Shown: positions 7,988 through 18,629, counted from the stretch's first letter. The stretch: 64,000 bases of DNA from Allosphingosinicella sp042666435 (GCF_042666435.1 NZ_JBHTDC010000002.1:744001-808000); one strand, 5' to 3'. A program made the numbers and translations. The notes: generated by a model not told the origin, from the letters alone.

Positions 7988-9567
7988 CGGATCTCCGGGG
8001 GCGCCGGTGTCGGGCGGTCGCCGATGCGATAGAGCACATTGCCGCCGTCGCGCCAGACCTCATCCCACCCGGTCGTCAGCGCGGGATCGTAAGACGGCGG
8101 CTGGATCAGCCAGACATAATCGAACGCCCCGCGCGGCATGCGCCGCAACGCGTCGCCGATGGTGAGCCATTGCTCACGCGGGCATTTGGCGGCGGTCACG
8201 ATCTGAGAAGGATCGCGCACGAAGCGGCCGCCGGGCGGATAGTCGACGTCGAGCAGCTGCGCCCCAGCCATCGACCATTGGTCGTTGGAAAACGCTTCTC
8301 GGCGGACGATGGCGATGGCGGGCAGGTGTTCGAGGCGGGACGTGGCCCAGGGCTCGGGACAGGCCCGGCCGACGAAGGAGACGAGGCGCGCGCCATGGGG
8401 CACGTGATCGAGCGCCGCGAGCGCGCGGTCGTAGCTCCTGTCATAGAGCCAGAAGCTGGCGAGCGTCCCACCGGTCCGCGCGATCACGAAGGCGAGCGCC
8501 ACGCCGGCGACGATCCCCGCGAAGCGAAGGGTCGCCCGCCGCCGCAGCCGGATGGCGACCACGGCCACGGCGAAGACATAAGGCACCAGCCGCATGTCGG
8601 CATAAGCCGATCCGAAGATGATCCGGGGGAGGAGCAGGAAAACCAGGGTGAGGAACAGCGCGGACGCGGCGAGGTTGCGCGAAAACTCGATCCTCGGGCT
8701 CCACAAGGCCCGCAGGAGCAGCAGCACGATCAGGACGAGCGCGCCAAGGTCGAACCACTCCCAGCGGTCGCGCAGCACCCATTTGATCCAGTAATATTTC
8801 GCGGTCCAGTTGAACCAGTCGGTCGTCTGCCCCCCCGCCGCCCCGCTCCGCCACAGCAGCATCAGGATGATCGGCGGCGCGATGGCGAGGCTGTGCAACG
8901 CCGCGCGCGTTCCCGCGCCGAAGAAATTGCGGCCCTTGTCGATCTGCCTCACCAGTTCGGCCGAAAAGGCCATGACCCCGAGCGTGCCCCACCCGAACGC
9001 GTGGGTGATCCAAACCAGGCCGGAGAGCGGGACAAAGACGGCGGCGCGCAGCTTCAGCCGGTCGAGCCGCGCGAGGTGAAGCCAGAGGCCGAACGCCAGG
9101 AAGGCGAATGCCATCGAAAGCGCGAAGTTCATGAAGCCGAACATGAACGGATAGCCATAGGCGAAAGGCAGCGCGAAGAAGGCGGTCGGCGGAATCCGCC
9201 CGTGGACCTCGCGCGCGACCAGGAGGAAGCCGGCAACAGTGAGCGGCGGGATCGCGGCGACGATCAGCTTCACCGCCAGCTCCAGCCCGAACAGCTTGGC
9301 GAGCGGGATGACGAGCAGGTCGACGCCGAGATTGCCGATCAGCGCCCATTCGAAACGGAAATAACGCTGGAGCGCCGCCGACTCCGCGAGATCGAGCTGT
9401 ACCCTGTACCGGCCCATATGTCCCGGTAGGTCGGTCAGCGGCGCGATGTCGGCGATCAACACCGGCAGCGCTGACGTCAGGATCAGCGCCGCCAGCAGCC
9501 AACGATTCTGCCAGAATCCGATCGGCTGGTTGGCGTGACCGGGAGGGGGCGAATGGGTGTCGGTCAA
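7984..9567 (-). CDS. Polytopic membrane protein, possible GT-C glycosyltransferase
   Basis: 527 residues from TTG at 9567 (AGGAA about ten bases upstream; an alternative TTG at 9609 would add 14 residues without improving the ribosome site). About eleven membrane spans precede a C-terminal soluble part of roughly 150 residues. The first external loop carries LTDLPGHMGRYRVQ, with an Asp and a His placed like the acidic loop-1 motif of GT-C enzymes. I do not recognise a specific family. It sits between a sulfatase-fold protein and the GtrB-like transferase, with which it overlaps by four bases, so a role in assembling or transferring a lipid-linked sugar is inferred. Confidence 0.65.
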   Translation of the reverse strand: MTDTHSPPPGHANQPIGFWQNRWLLAALILTSALPVLIADIAPLTDLPGHMGRYRVQLDLAESAALQRYFRFEWALIGNLGVDLLVIPLAKLFGLELAVKLIVAAIPPLTVAGFLLVAREVHGRIPPTAFFALPFAYGYPFMFGFMNFALSMAFAFLAFGLWLHLARLDRLKLRAAVFVPLSGLVWITHAFGWGTLGVMAFSAELVRQIDKGRNFFGAGTRAALHSLAIAPPIILMLLWRSGAAGGQTTDWFNWTAKYYWIKWVLRDRWEWFDLGALVLIVLLLLRALWSPRIEFSRNLAASALFLTLVFLLLPRIIFGSAYADMRLVPYVFAVAVVAIRLRRRATLRFAGIVAGVALAFVIARTGGTLASFWLYDRSYDRALAALDHVPHGARLVSFVGRACPEPWATSRLEHLPAIAIVRREAFSNDQWSMAGAQLLDVDYPPGGRFVRDPSQIVTAAKCPREQWLTIGDALRRMPRGAFDYVWLIQPPSYDPALTTGWDEVWRDGGNVLYRIGDRPTPAPPEIR

Positions 9568-9641
9568 GGCTGAGCCGTTCCTGGTCGGTTCAGCCCTGCC
9601 TTCCCGCAATCGCCGCCGATTTCAAGGAAAGTTTCCTCTCC

Positions 9642-10991
9642 TCAGTCCCGCTCGACCTTGTGCTTCAGCAATATCCAGGGAACCCGGTCGCGGTGGAAAA
9701 GTGCGCGCTGCCGGCGATCGAAGAAGGGCGGCGCATGATCGCCGACGATCAGCACGTCGGTCGGCGGAAGATCGGAGTCGGCGAGCATCTCCGCCAGCGA
9801 CACGCTCACCCCGTTCCACAGGCTGAACAGCCGGCACGCCATCGCCTGGCTCTCGGCCAGCTCCGCGTCGAACCGGGCGCAATGCTCGGTCCCGAGCGTC
9901 GCGTCGGCGGCGACGGGAAGGTGGGAATTGACCGTGAGCCAGTAGATGAATTGCGGCTTGCCCGGCTGCTTCAGCCGCTCCGCGATGATGCGCGGCACGT
10001 CGCGGTCGCAGGCGCCGGGAAAGACGCCCGAGCAAGCCTCGGCTCCCTTGTCGAACAGGCCGTCGCGGAACAGCAGGGACTGAAAGCCGATATTGGGATA
10101 CCAGTCGGTGCGGTCGAAAAAGCCGCCTTCGAAGGAGTGGATGGCTGTCGTCTCGTAGCCGTTCGCGGCCAACTTGGCGGGAAGACAGCCGGGGTCGGCG
10201 CGCGTCTTCAGCTCGGCATAATCGCCCCAGCGGCCGCAAAGCTCGCGAAGCTCTCCGCTGGTGGTCGATCCGAAGAAGGGGCTGGTGCCGCTCCGCACAT
10301 CGTAACGATGTGCGATGTCGGCCCGCCGCCACGGCGCGAACAGCCTCGCCTGGAGCGACGGATCCTTTGGCATGCCCAGCGCCTCCACCATGACGATGAG
10401 CAGGTTGTTGCCGGTCCCGGCAAGCGCGCCGAACCCAGCCTGGGAGGTCGCCGAGGAGAAGGCCGCGCCGGCGGGAGCGGTGCGGGTGTAGGAACCGCGA
10501 CTTCCCGCCGACATCCACAGATCGAGGCCGGCGAAGGCGAAAATGGCTGCCGCGGCGCACAGCAACTGCCAAGGCTTCACGAAATCGGTGGGTTTCCTGA
10601 GCAGCTTCCAGCCGCCGGCGAGGGTCGCGGCGAGCAGAGCCGCGAGCATGACATATTCGATCGACGCGCCGGGACGCAGCTCTATCAGGAAGCGGATCGA
10701 GTAGAACAGGGAGGCGAGGGAAAGGCTGAACAAGGTCGAGATGAAAGCGAGGACCGAATAGCCAAGCATAACGGCGAAGGTCGCCAACTTGATCGGGAAG
10801 CGCGCCTTGCGGACGATCAGCCCGATTGTGCCGGCGGCCAGGATTTCAGGATAACGCGGCGGCCCGCCGACTACCCACATCGCCATGAAGGGCAGATTGG
10901 GAAGGACGATCCAGCACAATATCCATGTGGCGAGGCGGGACGGGACGGCGAGGCCCGGGCGCCGGATAGCCATGGGAAGTGTCAGCTGCAT
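9642..10991 (-). CDS. Membrane-anchored sulfatase-fold protein (LTA-synthase / phosphoethanolamine-transferase-like)
   Basis: 449 residues. Five N-terminal membrane spans (about 20-170) are followed by a periplasmic alkaline-phosphatase-superfamily domain. Visible pieces are NLLIVMVEALG (first metal Glu region, about 195-205), SGTSPFFGSTTSGELREL with the likely Thr nucleophile, a YWLTVNSHLPV segment and VLIVGDHAPPFF (metal Asp-His). Related enzymes move phosphoglycerol or phosphoethanolamine from phospholipids onto surface glycans. The donor and acceptor here are unknown. GGGGG lies seven bases before the ATG at 10991. It is 50 bases downstream of the GT-C-like gene and 74 bases upstream of the next, consistent with one operon. 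Confidence 0.8.
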   Translation of the reverse strand: MQLTLPMAIRRPGLAVPSRLATWILCWIVLPNLPFMAMWVVGGPPRYPEILAAGTIGLIVRKARFPIKLATFAVMLGYSVLAFISTLFSLSLASLFYSIRFLIELRPGASIEYVMLAALLAATLAGGWKLLRKPTDFVKPWQLLCAAAAIFAFAGLDLWMSAGSRGSYTRTAPAGAAFSSATSQAGFGALAGTGNNLLIVMVEALGMPKDPSLQARLFAPWRRADIAHRYDVRSGTSPFFGSTTSGELRELCGRWGDYAELKTRADPGCLPAKLAANGYETTAIHSFEGGFFDRTDWYPNIGFQSLLFRDGLFDKGAEACSGVFPGACDRDVPRIIAERLKQPGKPQFIYWLTVNSHLPVAADATLGTEHCARFDAELAESQAMACRLFSLWNGVSVSLAEMLADSDLPPTDVLIVGDHAPPFFDRRQRALFHRDRVPWILLKHKVERD

Positions 10992-11041
10992 GAAAGGCCC
11001 CCAACCGGCCGCCTTTGTGAGCCTTCAAGGTTAACGAGAGG

Positions 11042-12874
11042 CTAAGGCGCCGGCTTCACGCGCCAGACGCGCAACCTCCCTTCGCCGAGCGGGACCGGGT
11101 CGAGCCAGCGCGGCGCTCGCCCCTCCCTCAACCCGAGCGCAAGGCTGCCTGGCCCTTCCCGCGCGAGGTCGATCTCGGTGAAGCTCGACGGACAGATGGT
11201 GACATAGTCCACGTCCCATTCCGCCGCGATGGTCCGCGCCCGTTCGGGCGGTGCGAGGAAGAAGCGGTACATGGCGAGATTGCCCGCATTGTTCCGGTGA
11301 TAAGGCGCCGCGACCACATCGTGGGGCGTCATTCCGATCAGCGAGGCGCCGGAATCGAGCGGCGCCATGAACCGCCCGCGTTCGAGCGCGGCGATGCGCG
11401 CGAAGCTGTCTCCGCCGATGCAGGCCGCGGTCCGCGCGCGCAAATCCTGCGCGGGTTCGGCCAGCAGACGATCGAGCAACGTGCCCGCGACATTGTAGGT
11501 GAACCCGGTCGCGGCCACCCACGATAAGAGCAAAGCGCCCGGGAATCGCGCGACGGGTGCACGCTCCCGCGCGGCGACGATCAGCGCGATCAGCGGCAGA
11601 GCGGCGACGGCCGCCATCACGTAGGTGACACGGATCTGGAGCATCGCCGCAACCACGCCCAGCGCGAGGAATATCATCAGCGCCTGCCATTCGGGCCGGC
11701 GAGCGCGGCCATTGAGGAGGCAAAGGAAGCCGGCGACCAGTCCCACGACGCAAAGGCCGCCATAAGCGACGGCGGTGCCGATCCTCTCCTGCGCGAACAG
11801 GCTCTCGGCCTCGCCGACCCGGTCCATCCACAATCGGGTGAGCAGCGGATCGAGCGCGCCATAAGGCCCCGTGAAGCAGACCGACGACGTCTTGAGGATC
11901 ACCAGCGATCCGGCGACCGCGATCACGCCGCCAAGCGCGACCCTCCCCTTCCAGCCCTGGACGAAACGGCCACCGGCCGCGAGCACGCCCCAGCACAAGG
12001 CGGCCGTGAAGGTCGCCGCGACCGAGGCCGGTGTAAAGCCGTCGCACCATTGCTCGGGCCAGATCGCCGGCCTTGCCAACATCAGCAAAAAGGCGGTGAC
12101 TCCACCGAGTCCCAACGCGAAGCCGGCCGCGCGCCCGTTCTCCTCGGACGCCCGCGCCGCCCAGAGGACGAACAAAGCCGCCATCGCGGCGACGATCTCG
12201 GGCGCGGTCTCCAGCCCGACCGCGAGGCTGAGCGCCGCCACCGCGCCGGCATAGAATCCGCTGCGCAGCGAGGCGCGGAGCGTCACCGCATCTAGCAACA
12301 GAAGCATCAGCAGAATCTGAAGCCCGTGATGGTCGATCCGCCCCGGCACGAACAGGCCGACGGACGGAAAGGCGAGCGCGCCGACGATCACGGCCACGGT
12401 TCCGGCTGACTCCCCCGCCAGCCGCCGGGCGATGCGGCCCATGACCAGCAGGTACAGGAAGAAAAGCAGCGCCGGATAGGCGACTAGCATGGCCAGTCGC
12501 GCCGCTTCGGCGCCGACGAGAGGCGTCAGCAGCACGAGCAGGGCAGCCGGCCCCAGGTCGGCGATCCGCGACCAATGCATCGATGTGCCGCCCGCCGGCC
12601 CGAGCCGATGCTGGCTGAGGTCGCTCCAGGCTTGGCCGCCCACCCAGTCCTGGACCTGGGCGAGCCGCATCATGTCGTCATTGTCGGGCAGCCGCCCCAT
12701 CGAGAGCGCGGTGAAGTCGCGTGCCGTCCACGCGGCCGTCAGGATCACCGCGAACAGCAAGGCGAGCAGCAGGCTCGGCCGCGCTACTCCCGCGCCGGCC
12801 GGGCGAACGAAAGTATCGGCGGTCGGAGTGAGGCTGGCCATGCTGATCCCGCTGGAGGTCTTGGGACCCTGCAT
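11042..12874 (-). CDS. Polytopic membrane protein, predicted GT-C / STT3-like glycosyltransferase (paralogue 2)
   Basis: 610 residues from ATG at 12874 (AAGGCGGGGG upstream; a second ATG at 12841 is possible). It shares the full motif series with the protein at 4020-5795: DNDDMMRLAQV, GQAWSDLSQHRL, MHWSRIADL, RIDHHGLQ, SLAVGLE, then C-terminal DVVAAPYHRNNA and DYVTICP. Overall similarity is moderate, but motif order and spacing are the same, so the two are genuine paralogues. In many databases such proteins carry misleading transporter names. The arrangement of external-loop acids resembles STT3/PglB, which is inference. It appears to head the minus-strand operon reaching to 6956. Confidence 0.6.
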   Translation of the reverse strand: MQGPKTSSGISMASLTPTADTFVRPAGAGVARPSLLLALLFAVILTAAWTARDFTALSMGRLPDNDDMMRLAQVQDWVGGQAWSDLSQHRLGPAGGTSMHWSRIADLGPAALLVLLTPLVGAEAARLAMLVAYPALLFFLYLLVMGRIARRLAGESAGTVAVIVGALAFPSVGLFVPGRIDHHGLQILLMLLLLDAVTLRASLRSGFYAGAVAALSLAVGLETAPEIVAAMAALFVLWAARASEENGRAAGFALGLGGVTAFLLMLARPAIWPEQWCDGFTPASVAATFTAALCWGVLAAGGRFVQGWKGRVALGGVIAVAGSLVILKTSSVCFTGPYGALDPLLTRLWMDRVGEAESLFAQERIGTAVAYGGLCVVGLVAGFLCLLNGRARRPEWQALMIFLALGVVAAMLQIRVTYVMAAVAALPLIALIVAARERAPVARFPGALLLSWVAATGFTYNVAGTLLDRLLAEPAQDLRARTAACIGGDSFARIAALERGRFMAPLDSGASLIGMTPHDVVAAPYHRNNAGNLAMYRFFLAPPERARTIAAEWDVDYVTICPSSFTEIDLAREGPGSLALGLREGRAPRWLDPVPLGEGRLRVWRVKPAP

Positions 12875-12907
12875 GACGCCCCCGCCTTAAAAATCGGTTT
12901 ACTGGTT

Positions 12908-12924
12908 AACGGAAAATTTCCGTT
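12908..12924. promoter_or_regulatory. 17-bp operator-like palindrome between divergent glycan genes
   Basis: AACGGAAA-A-TTTCCGTT is a perfect hyphenated inverted repeat. It lies 34 bases before the GT-C-like gene (minus) and 45 bases before the family-2 transferase (plus). It sits in an AT-rich pocket (12888-12925) with GGTTTACTGGTTAAC to its left. Position and symmetry suggest a repressor or activator site controlling both directions. No T-run follows, which argues against a terminator. Confidence 0.35.
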
Positions 12925-12968
12925 TCGGGCCGCATCGCGGGTCCGCACCAAGCGGGAGATTTTGTCAG

Positions 12969-14171
12969 ATGCCGGCGTCCGCGCACCGTCTCCGCAAGAC
13001 CCGGCCCGACGCGACCGCGACCGAGCTGGAACTGTCGATCGTCATGCCCTGCCTCAATGAGGCTGAGACGATCGCCGTCTGCATCAAGAAGGCGCTGCGG
13101 TTCCTGGAAGATTCGGGCACCGCCGGCGAGGTCGTCATCGCCGACAACGGCTCGACCGACGGGTCACGGCAGATCGCCAACGCGCTCGGCGCCCGCATCG
13201 TCGAGGTTCGCGACCGTGGTTATGGCGCCGCCCTGATCGGCGGCATCGCCGCTGCGCGCGGCCGCTTCGTCGCCATCGGCGACGCCGACGACAGCTATGA
13301 CTTTCTCGGGCTCGGGCCGTTCGTGGAGCAGCTTCGCGCCGGTGCCGATCTGGTGATGGGCAATCGCTTCACGGGCGGCATCGCCACCGGCGCAATGCCC
13401 CGGCTCCACCGCTATCTGGGCAATCCGGTTCTGAGCTTCGTCGGCCGCCTCTTCTTCGACACGCCGATCGGCGATTTTCATTGCGGCCTGCGCGCCTTCC
13501 GCCGCGACTCCGTGGCCAGGCTCGGCCTCGCCGCCGGTGGCATGGAATTCGCCAGCGAGATGGTGGTGAAGGCGGCGATCAACGGCCTCGATATCCGCGA
13601 AGTGCCGACCACGTTGCGGCCCGACGGCCGCTCCCGACCGCCCCACCTGCGCACCTGGCGCGACGGCTGGCGGCATCTGCGCTTCCTGCTCATCTACGCG
13701 CCCAAGTGGCTGTTCCTCCTGCCGGGGCTGATGCTGTGCGCTCCCGGCCTCGCCGGCGTGCTGGCGCTCGTGGGCGGAGACGTCACGGTCGGCGACACCC
13801 GCTTCGGCATCCACTCGATGCTGTTCGCCGCCATGGCCGTCATCATGGGGACGCAATTGCTGAGCTTTTCCGTCCTCGCACGCCATTATGGCATCATCGC
13901 CGGATTCTGGCCGGAAAGCGCGGCGATGACGGCGGTGCGACGCCTCTTCACCGTGGAACGCGCCTGTCTCGCCGGGGCCGCGATGATCCTCGCCGCGATC
14001 GCTCTCGCCGTCGCCGCTACCACGATCTGGGCCGGAGCGGGCTATGGCGCGATGAACCCCGAGGCGCTGATGCGGATCGCCATTCCGGCGGTCCTGCTCG
14101 GCTGCGTCGGCATGCAGACGGTCTTCACCGCCTTCTTCGCCGGCCTGCTCGATCAGCCGCGCCGGAGCTGA
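12969..14171 (+). CDS. Family 2 glycosyltransferase with C-terminal membrane spans
   Basis: 400 residues from ATG at 12969 (GGGAG upstream). The GT-A domain has LSIVMPCLNEAETI (about 18-31), VIADNGSTDGS, the DxD site in AIGDADDSYDF (near 98-108) and FHCGLRAFRRDS. The second half holds about four membrane spans. This architecture is seen in polyprenyl-phosphate mannosyl- or glucosyl-transferases that build lipid-linked sugars for membrane GT-C enzymes. It is divergent from the GT-C-like gene at 11042-12874, suggesting that it supplies the donor. That link is inference. Confidence 0.88.
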   Translation: MPASAHRLRKTRPDATATELELSIVMPCLNEAETIAVCIKKALRFLEDSGTAGEVVIADNGSTDGSRQIANALGARIVEVRDRGYGAALIGGIAAARGRFVAIGDADDSYDFLGLGPFVEQLRAGADLVMGNRFTGGIATGAMPRLHRYLGNPVLSFVGRLFFDTPIGDFHCGLRAFRRDSVARLGLAAGGMEFASEMVVKAAINGLDIREVPTTLRPDGRSRPPHLRTWRDGWRHLRFLLIYAPKWLFLLPGLMLCAPGLAGVLALVGGDVTVGDTRFGIHSMLFAAMAVIMGTQLLSFSVLARHYGIIAGFWPESAAMTAVRRLFTVERACLAGAAMILAAIALAVAATTIWAGAGYGAMNPEALMRIAIPAVLLGCVGMQTVFTAFFAGLLDQPRRS

Positions 14172-14198
14172 ATAACGCGACGCTGCCCCGGCCCTTCT

Positions 14199-15428
14199 TC
14201 ACAACCCCCGCAGCCGCGTCTCCGCCTCGGCCATATAGTCGCGGGTGATCGGCAAAGCGTGCCGGTCGCGGATGAGCTGGACCTGGAAATTGGCCATGCC
14301 GCCGTGGCGGAAGGCGGCTTCCGATCCGGCCAGGTAGAATTGCCACATGCGGAAGAATCGTTCGTCATAGAGCGCGACGATCTCTTCCTTGGCGGCCTCG
14401 GCGCGCTTGTACCAATGTTCGAGAGTCGGGACATAATGGAGGCGCAAAGTCTCGACGTCGGAGACGATCAGCCTTTGCTTCTCGGTCACCGACACGATCT
14501 CCGACAAAGCCGGGATATAGCCGCCGGGGAAGATATATTTGGACGTCCAGCGGTCGGTGACGCCCGGCTTGCCGATGCGGCCGATCGTGTGGACCAGCAT
14601 CACGCCGTCGGGCGCGAGCAGGTCGCGGCATTTCCTGAAGAAGCCGGGATATTGGGGCGGGCCGACATGCTCCAGCATGCCGACCACGGTGATGCGGTCG
14701 AAGCGGCCTTCGAGGTCGCGATAGTCGATCAGCTCGAACTTGACGCGGTCGGACACCCCTTCCGCCGCCGCTCGCGCCCGCGCCACCCGGATCTGCTCCT
14801 CCGCCAGGGCGATGCCTAGCACGTCCGCTCCCGTCGTCCGGTGCAGATAAAGCGCGAACCCGCCCCAGCCGCAGCCGATGTCGAGCAGGCGCTGGCCGGG
14901 CTTGAGGTCGAGCTTGGCCGCGATATGGGCCATCTTGTGCTGCTGGGCGGTATCGAGATCGTCGGTGTCGCCGGTCCAGTAGCCCATCGTATATTGCAGG
15001 TCCCGGTCGAGGAAGAGCTCGAACAGCCGGCTGGAAATTTCGTAGCTGTGGGCGGCGTTGCGCTTCGACCGGCGTTGCCAGTTGACGCGGTCGATGCGGC
15101 CCATCGCGGACTGTGCCGCCCGACGGAGCGGGGATTTCGGTTTGATGATTCCGCTTCTCTCCCAGGGCGCGTTGCGACGCAGCAGGTCGATCAACTCCCT
15201 GATGTCGCCCTGCTCGACGACCAGCCGGCCGTCCATATAGGCCTCGCCCGCGCCGACGCGGGGATCGCGGGCGATCTTGAACGCGGCGCCGCGATCGGTC
15301 AGCCTGACGGCCAGCGCCGCGCGGCCGGGATCGGGCGCGCCGTAGCGGTAGATTTTGCCGTCATGGTCGGTGACGACCAGTTCGCCACGCCGGACGAGGC
15401 GGCGGAGCAACTTGTCGAGCAGCCACAT
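14199..15428 (-). CDS. Cyclopropane-fatty-acyl-phospholipid synthase family protein (copy A)
   Basis: 409 residues. An N-terminal lipid-binding domain (about 1-120) precedes a class I methyltransferase domain with LDIGCGWGGFALYL (near 160), EEQIRVARARAA, FDRITVVGMLEHVGPPQY and ARHGG/FRHGG-type C-terminal motifs. Members methylenate the cis double bond of phospholipid acyl chains using SAM, at the inner membrane. The KYIFPGGYIPALSEI and RMWQFYLAGSEAAFRHGGMANFQ regions are family hallmarks. The gene lies ten bases downstream of a close paralogue. Exact chemistry (cyclopropanation, methylation or another modification) cannot be told apart by eye. Confidence 0.9.
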   Translation of the reverse strand: MWLLDKLLRRLVRRGELVVTDHDGKIYRYGAPDPGRAALAVRLTDRGAAFKIARDPRVGAGEAYMDGRLVVEQGDIRELIDLLRRNAPWERSGIIKPKSPLRRAAQSAMGRIDRVNWQRRSKRNAAHSYEISSRLFELFLDRDLQYTMGYWTGDTDDLDTAQQHKMAHIAAKLDLKPGQRLLDIGCGWGGFALYLHRTTGADVLGIALAEEQIRVARARAAAEGVSDRVKFELIDYRDLEGRFDRITVVGMLEHVGPPQYPGFFRKCRDLLAPDGVMLVHTIGRIGKPGVTDRWTSKYIFPGGYIPALSEIVSVTEKQRLIVSDVETLRLHYVPTLEHWYKRAEAAKEEIVALYDERFFRMWQFYLAGSEAAFRHGGMANFQVQLIRDRHALPITRDYMAEAETRLRGL

Positions 15429-15438
15429 ATTCCCCCCT

Positions 15439-16662
15439 TTAAGCCGATCCGAACGCCGCTTCCGCCTCCCCCATATAATCGCGCGTGATCGGCAGCGCGC
15501 GCCTGTCGCGGATATATTGAATCTGGAAATTGACCATTCCGCCGTGGCGGAAGGTGACGACCGCCCCCGCCAGGTAGAATTGCCACATGCGGAAGAAGCG
15601 TTCGTCGTAAAGCGCCTCTATCTCTTTTCGCTTCGCGGTGACGCGGCGATACCATTCCTCGGTCGTATAACCGTAATGGAGCCGCAATGTCTCGACATCG
15701 GCGGCGATCAGCCTCGAACGCTCGCTCGCCGCGATGATTTCGGACAGCGCCGGATTGTAGCCGCCGGGGAAGATATATTTGGTGATCCAGCGGTCGGTGG
15801 TGCCGGGCCGGCCCATCCGCCCGATCGTGTGCAGCAGCATCACCCCGTCGTCGGCCAGCAATTCGCGGCACTTGCGGAAGAAGGCGCGGTAATGCGGCGG
15901 CCCGACATGCTCGAACATGCCCACCGACACGATCCGGTCGAACCGCCCCTCGACATGACGGTAGTCGATGAGCTCGAACTTCACGCGGTCAGCGACCCCC
16001 GCCTCCTCGGCGCGCCGCCGCGCGACCTTCAATTGCTCTTCGGAAAGTGTGACGCCGAGCACGTCGACGTCGGCGACCCGGTTGAGATAGAGCGCCATGC
16101 CGCCCCAGCCGCAGCCTATGTCGAGCACCCGCTGCCCAGGCTTCAGATAGAGCTTGGCCGCGATATGGGCTTTCTTGTCGAGCTGGGCCTGGTCGAGGCT
16201 GTTGGCCGGATCGGTATAATAGCCGCAGCTATATTGGCGGTCGGCATCGAGGAAGAGGTCGTAAAGCCGGTCCGACAGATCATAATGATGGGCGACATTC
16301 TTCTTCGAGCGCCGCTCCCAGTTGAGCCGGTCGAGTTTCCTCAAGGCGCGATTGCCGCTCTTGCCGAGCCCCCCGTCCGTCGCCTTCACCCGCTCCCAGC
16401 GCGTGTTGAAGCGGACGAGGTCGAGCAGGTCCAGGATCTCGCCCTCCACCATCTCGATCCGGCCGTCCATATAGGCTTCGCCCGCGCCGAGACGGACGTC
16501 GCGCACGATGTCGAACGGCACGCGGCGGTCGGTGAAGCGGATCGTGACGCGCGCGCGGCCGGGATCCGGCTTGCCGAACTGATATTTGCGGCCATCATGG
16601 GCGATGACCACGAGTTCGCCCTGCTTGATGAGGCGGGTGAGAAGTTTACGGATCAGCCACAT
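15439..16662 (-). CDS. Cyclopropane-fatty-acyl-phospholipid synthase family protein (copy B)
   Basis: 407 residues, colinear with copy A over the whole length: the start is MWLIRKLLTRLIKQGELVV versus MWLLDKLLRRLVRRGELVV in copy A, and both end in ALPITRDYM-AEA. By eye well over half of the C-terminal 200 residues are identical. Motif I is LDIGCGWGGMALYL, and FDRIVSVGMFEHVGPPHY follows. This is an ancient tandem duplication retained as two full-length genes in one transcript. Divergence is largest in the N-terminal domain and around residues 120-150, where lipid or partner specificity may differ. Confidence 0.9.
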   Translation of the reverse strand: MWLIRKLLTRLIKQGELVVIAHDGRKYQFGKPDPGRARVTIRFTDRRVPFDIVRDVRLGAGEAYMDGRIEMVEGEILDLLDLVRFNTRWERVKATDGGLGKSGNRALRKLDRLNWERRSKKNVAHHYDLSDRLYDLFLDADRQYSCGYYTDPANSLDQAQLDKKAHIAAKLYLKPGQRVLDIGCGWGGMALYLNRVADVDVLGVTLSEEQLKVARRRAEEAGVADRVKFELIDYRHVEGRFDRIVSVGMFEHVGPPHYRAFFRKCRELLADDGVMLLHTIGRMGRPGTTDRWITKYIFPGGYNPALSEIIAASERSRLIAADVETLRLHYGYTTEEWYRRVTAKRKEIEALYDERFFRMWQFYLAGAVVTFRHGGMVNFQIQYIRDRRALPITRDYMGEAEAAFGSA

Positions 16663-16711
16663 CGGGCCAGCTTAGCCAAGCGCGCGGCGCGCGCAATCCC
16701 GTCCGTCTCGC

Positions 16712-17408
16712 TCAGCGGGCGCGGAGCCAGCCGGTGATCGAGTAACGCCGCGACGGCGCCGCCCTTGTGACCATCGAGACGCTGTGCAATTGCGGCACGG
16801 CGAAGACGTTGAGCGTGTTGAAGCGCGGCGCCAAGCCGGTAGCGACATCGCCGTCCAGCCCATGGAAGAGCAGCAGCCCGCCCCATTCGATCCGCCAGGA
16901 AGGCGTCAGCCCGAAGACATAGGCGGCGAGCCGCTTCTTTCCGCCGACCGCGTCGTCATGGCCGGTGAGGAAATCGCCGGGTGCATAAGCCGTGGCCTGC
17001 GCGTCCGCGAAGGCGATCATGTCCTCGCCCGTGACGTCGCGCAGCATATCGCGGGCATCGCCCCCCGAAAGCCAGGAGGCGAAGCTGGCGAGAATGTCGG
17101 ACGAGCCCTGGCGTTCCTCTTCGCCGTCGGGGACGCGGATCGCTTCGTAACGGTGCTGGAAACCGTCGCGGGCGCCGGCGAACACCGCCTGGTCGAGCGC
17201 ATCGCGCTGCTGGTCCGACATGCTCGCGCGGGTAGCCCGGTCGAGGTCGAACACCTTGCCGCCGCTATTGACGATCTGGCGCCAGTCCTGCCGTCCGCGC
17301 AGCGCGGCGTGAAGCATGGCGGCTCCCTCGTCGGCCAGCAAATCGGCGATGCGGACGCGGCGGTCGCGGGCGTAGGCGGTCTTCAGCGCGGCGCGGTCGA
17401 GCGCCGGG

Positions 17409-17422
<14 letters not shown>
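16712..17422 (-). CDS. 2OG-Fe(II) oxygenase
   Basis: 236 residues from ATG at 17422, overlapping the end of rlmN by 14 bases. The longer frame upstream is rlmN read out of frame. The double-stranded beta-helix core is visible: His155-x-Asp157 in FLTGHDDAVGGKKR, the distal His213 in AVPQLHSVSMV and an Arg at 225/226 (SRRYSITGWLR) for the 2-oxoglutarate carboxylate. This is an Ofd1/proline-hydroxylase-like arrangement. The 14-base overlap implies coupled translation with rlmN, so a ribosome- or translation-related substrate is conceivable, but that is inference only. Confidence 0.85.
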
Positions 17423-18629
<1,207 letters not shown>

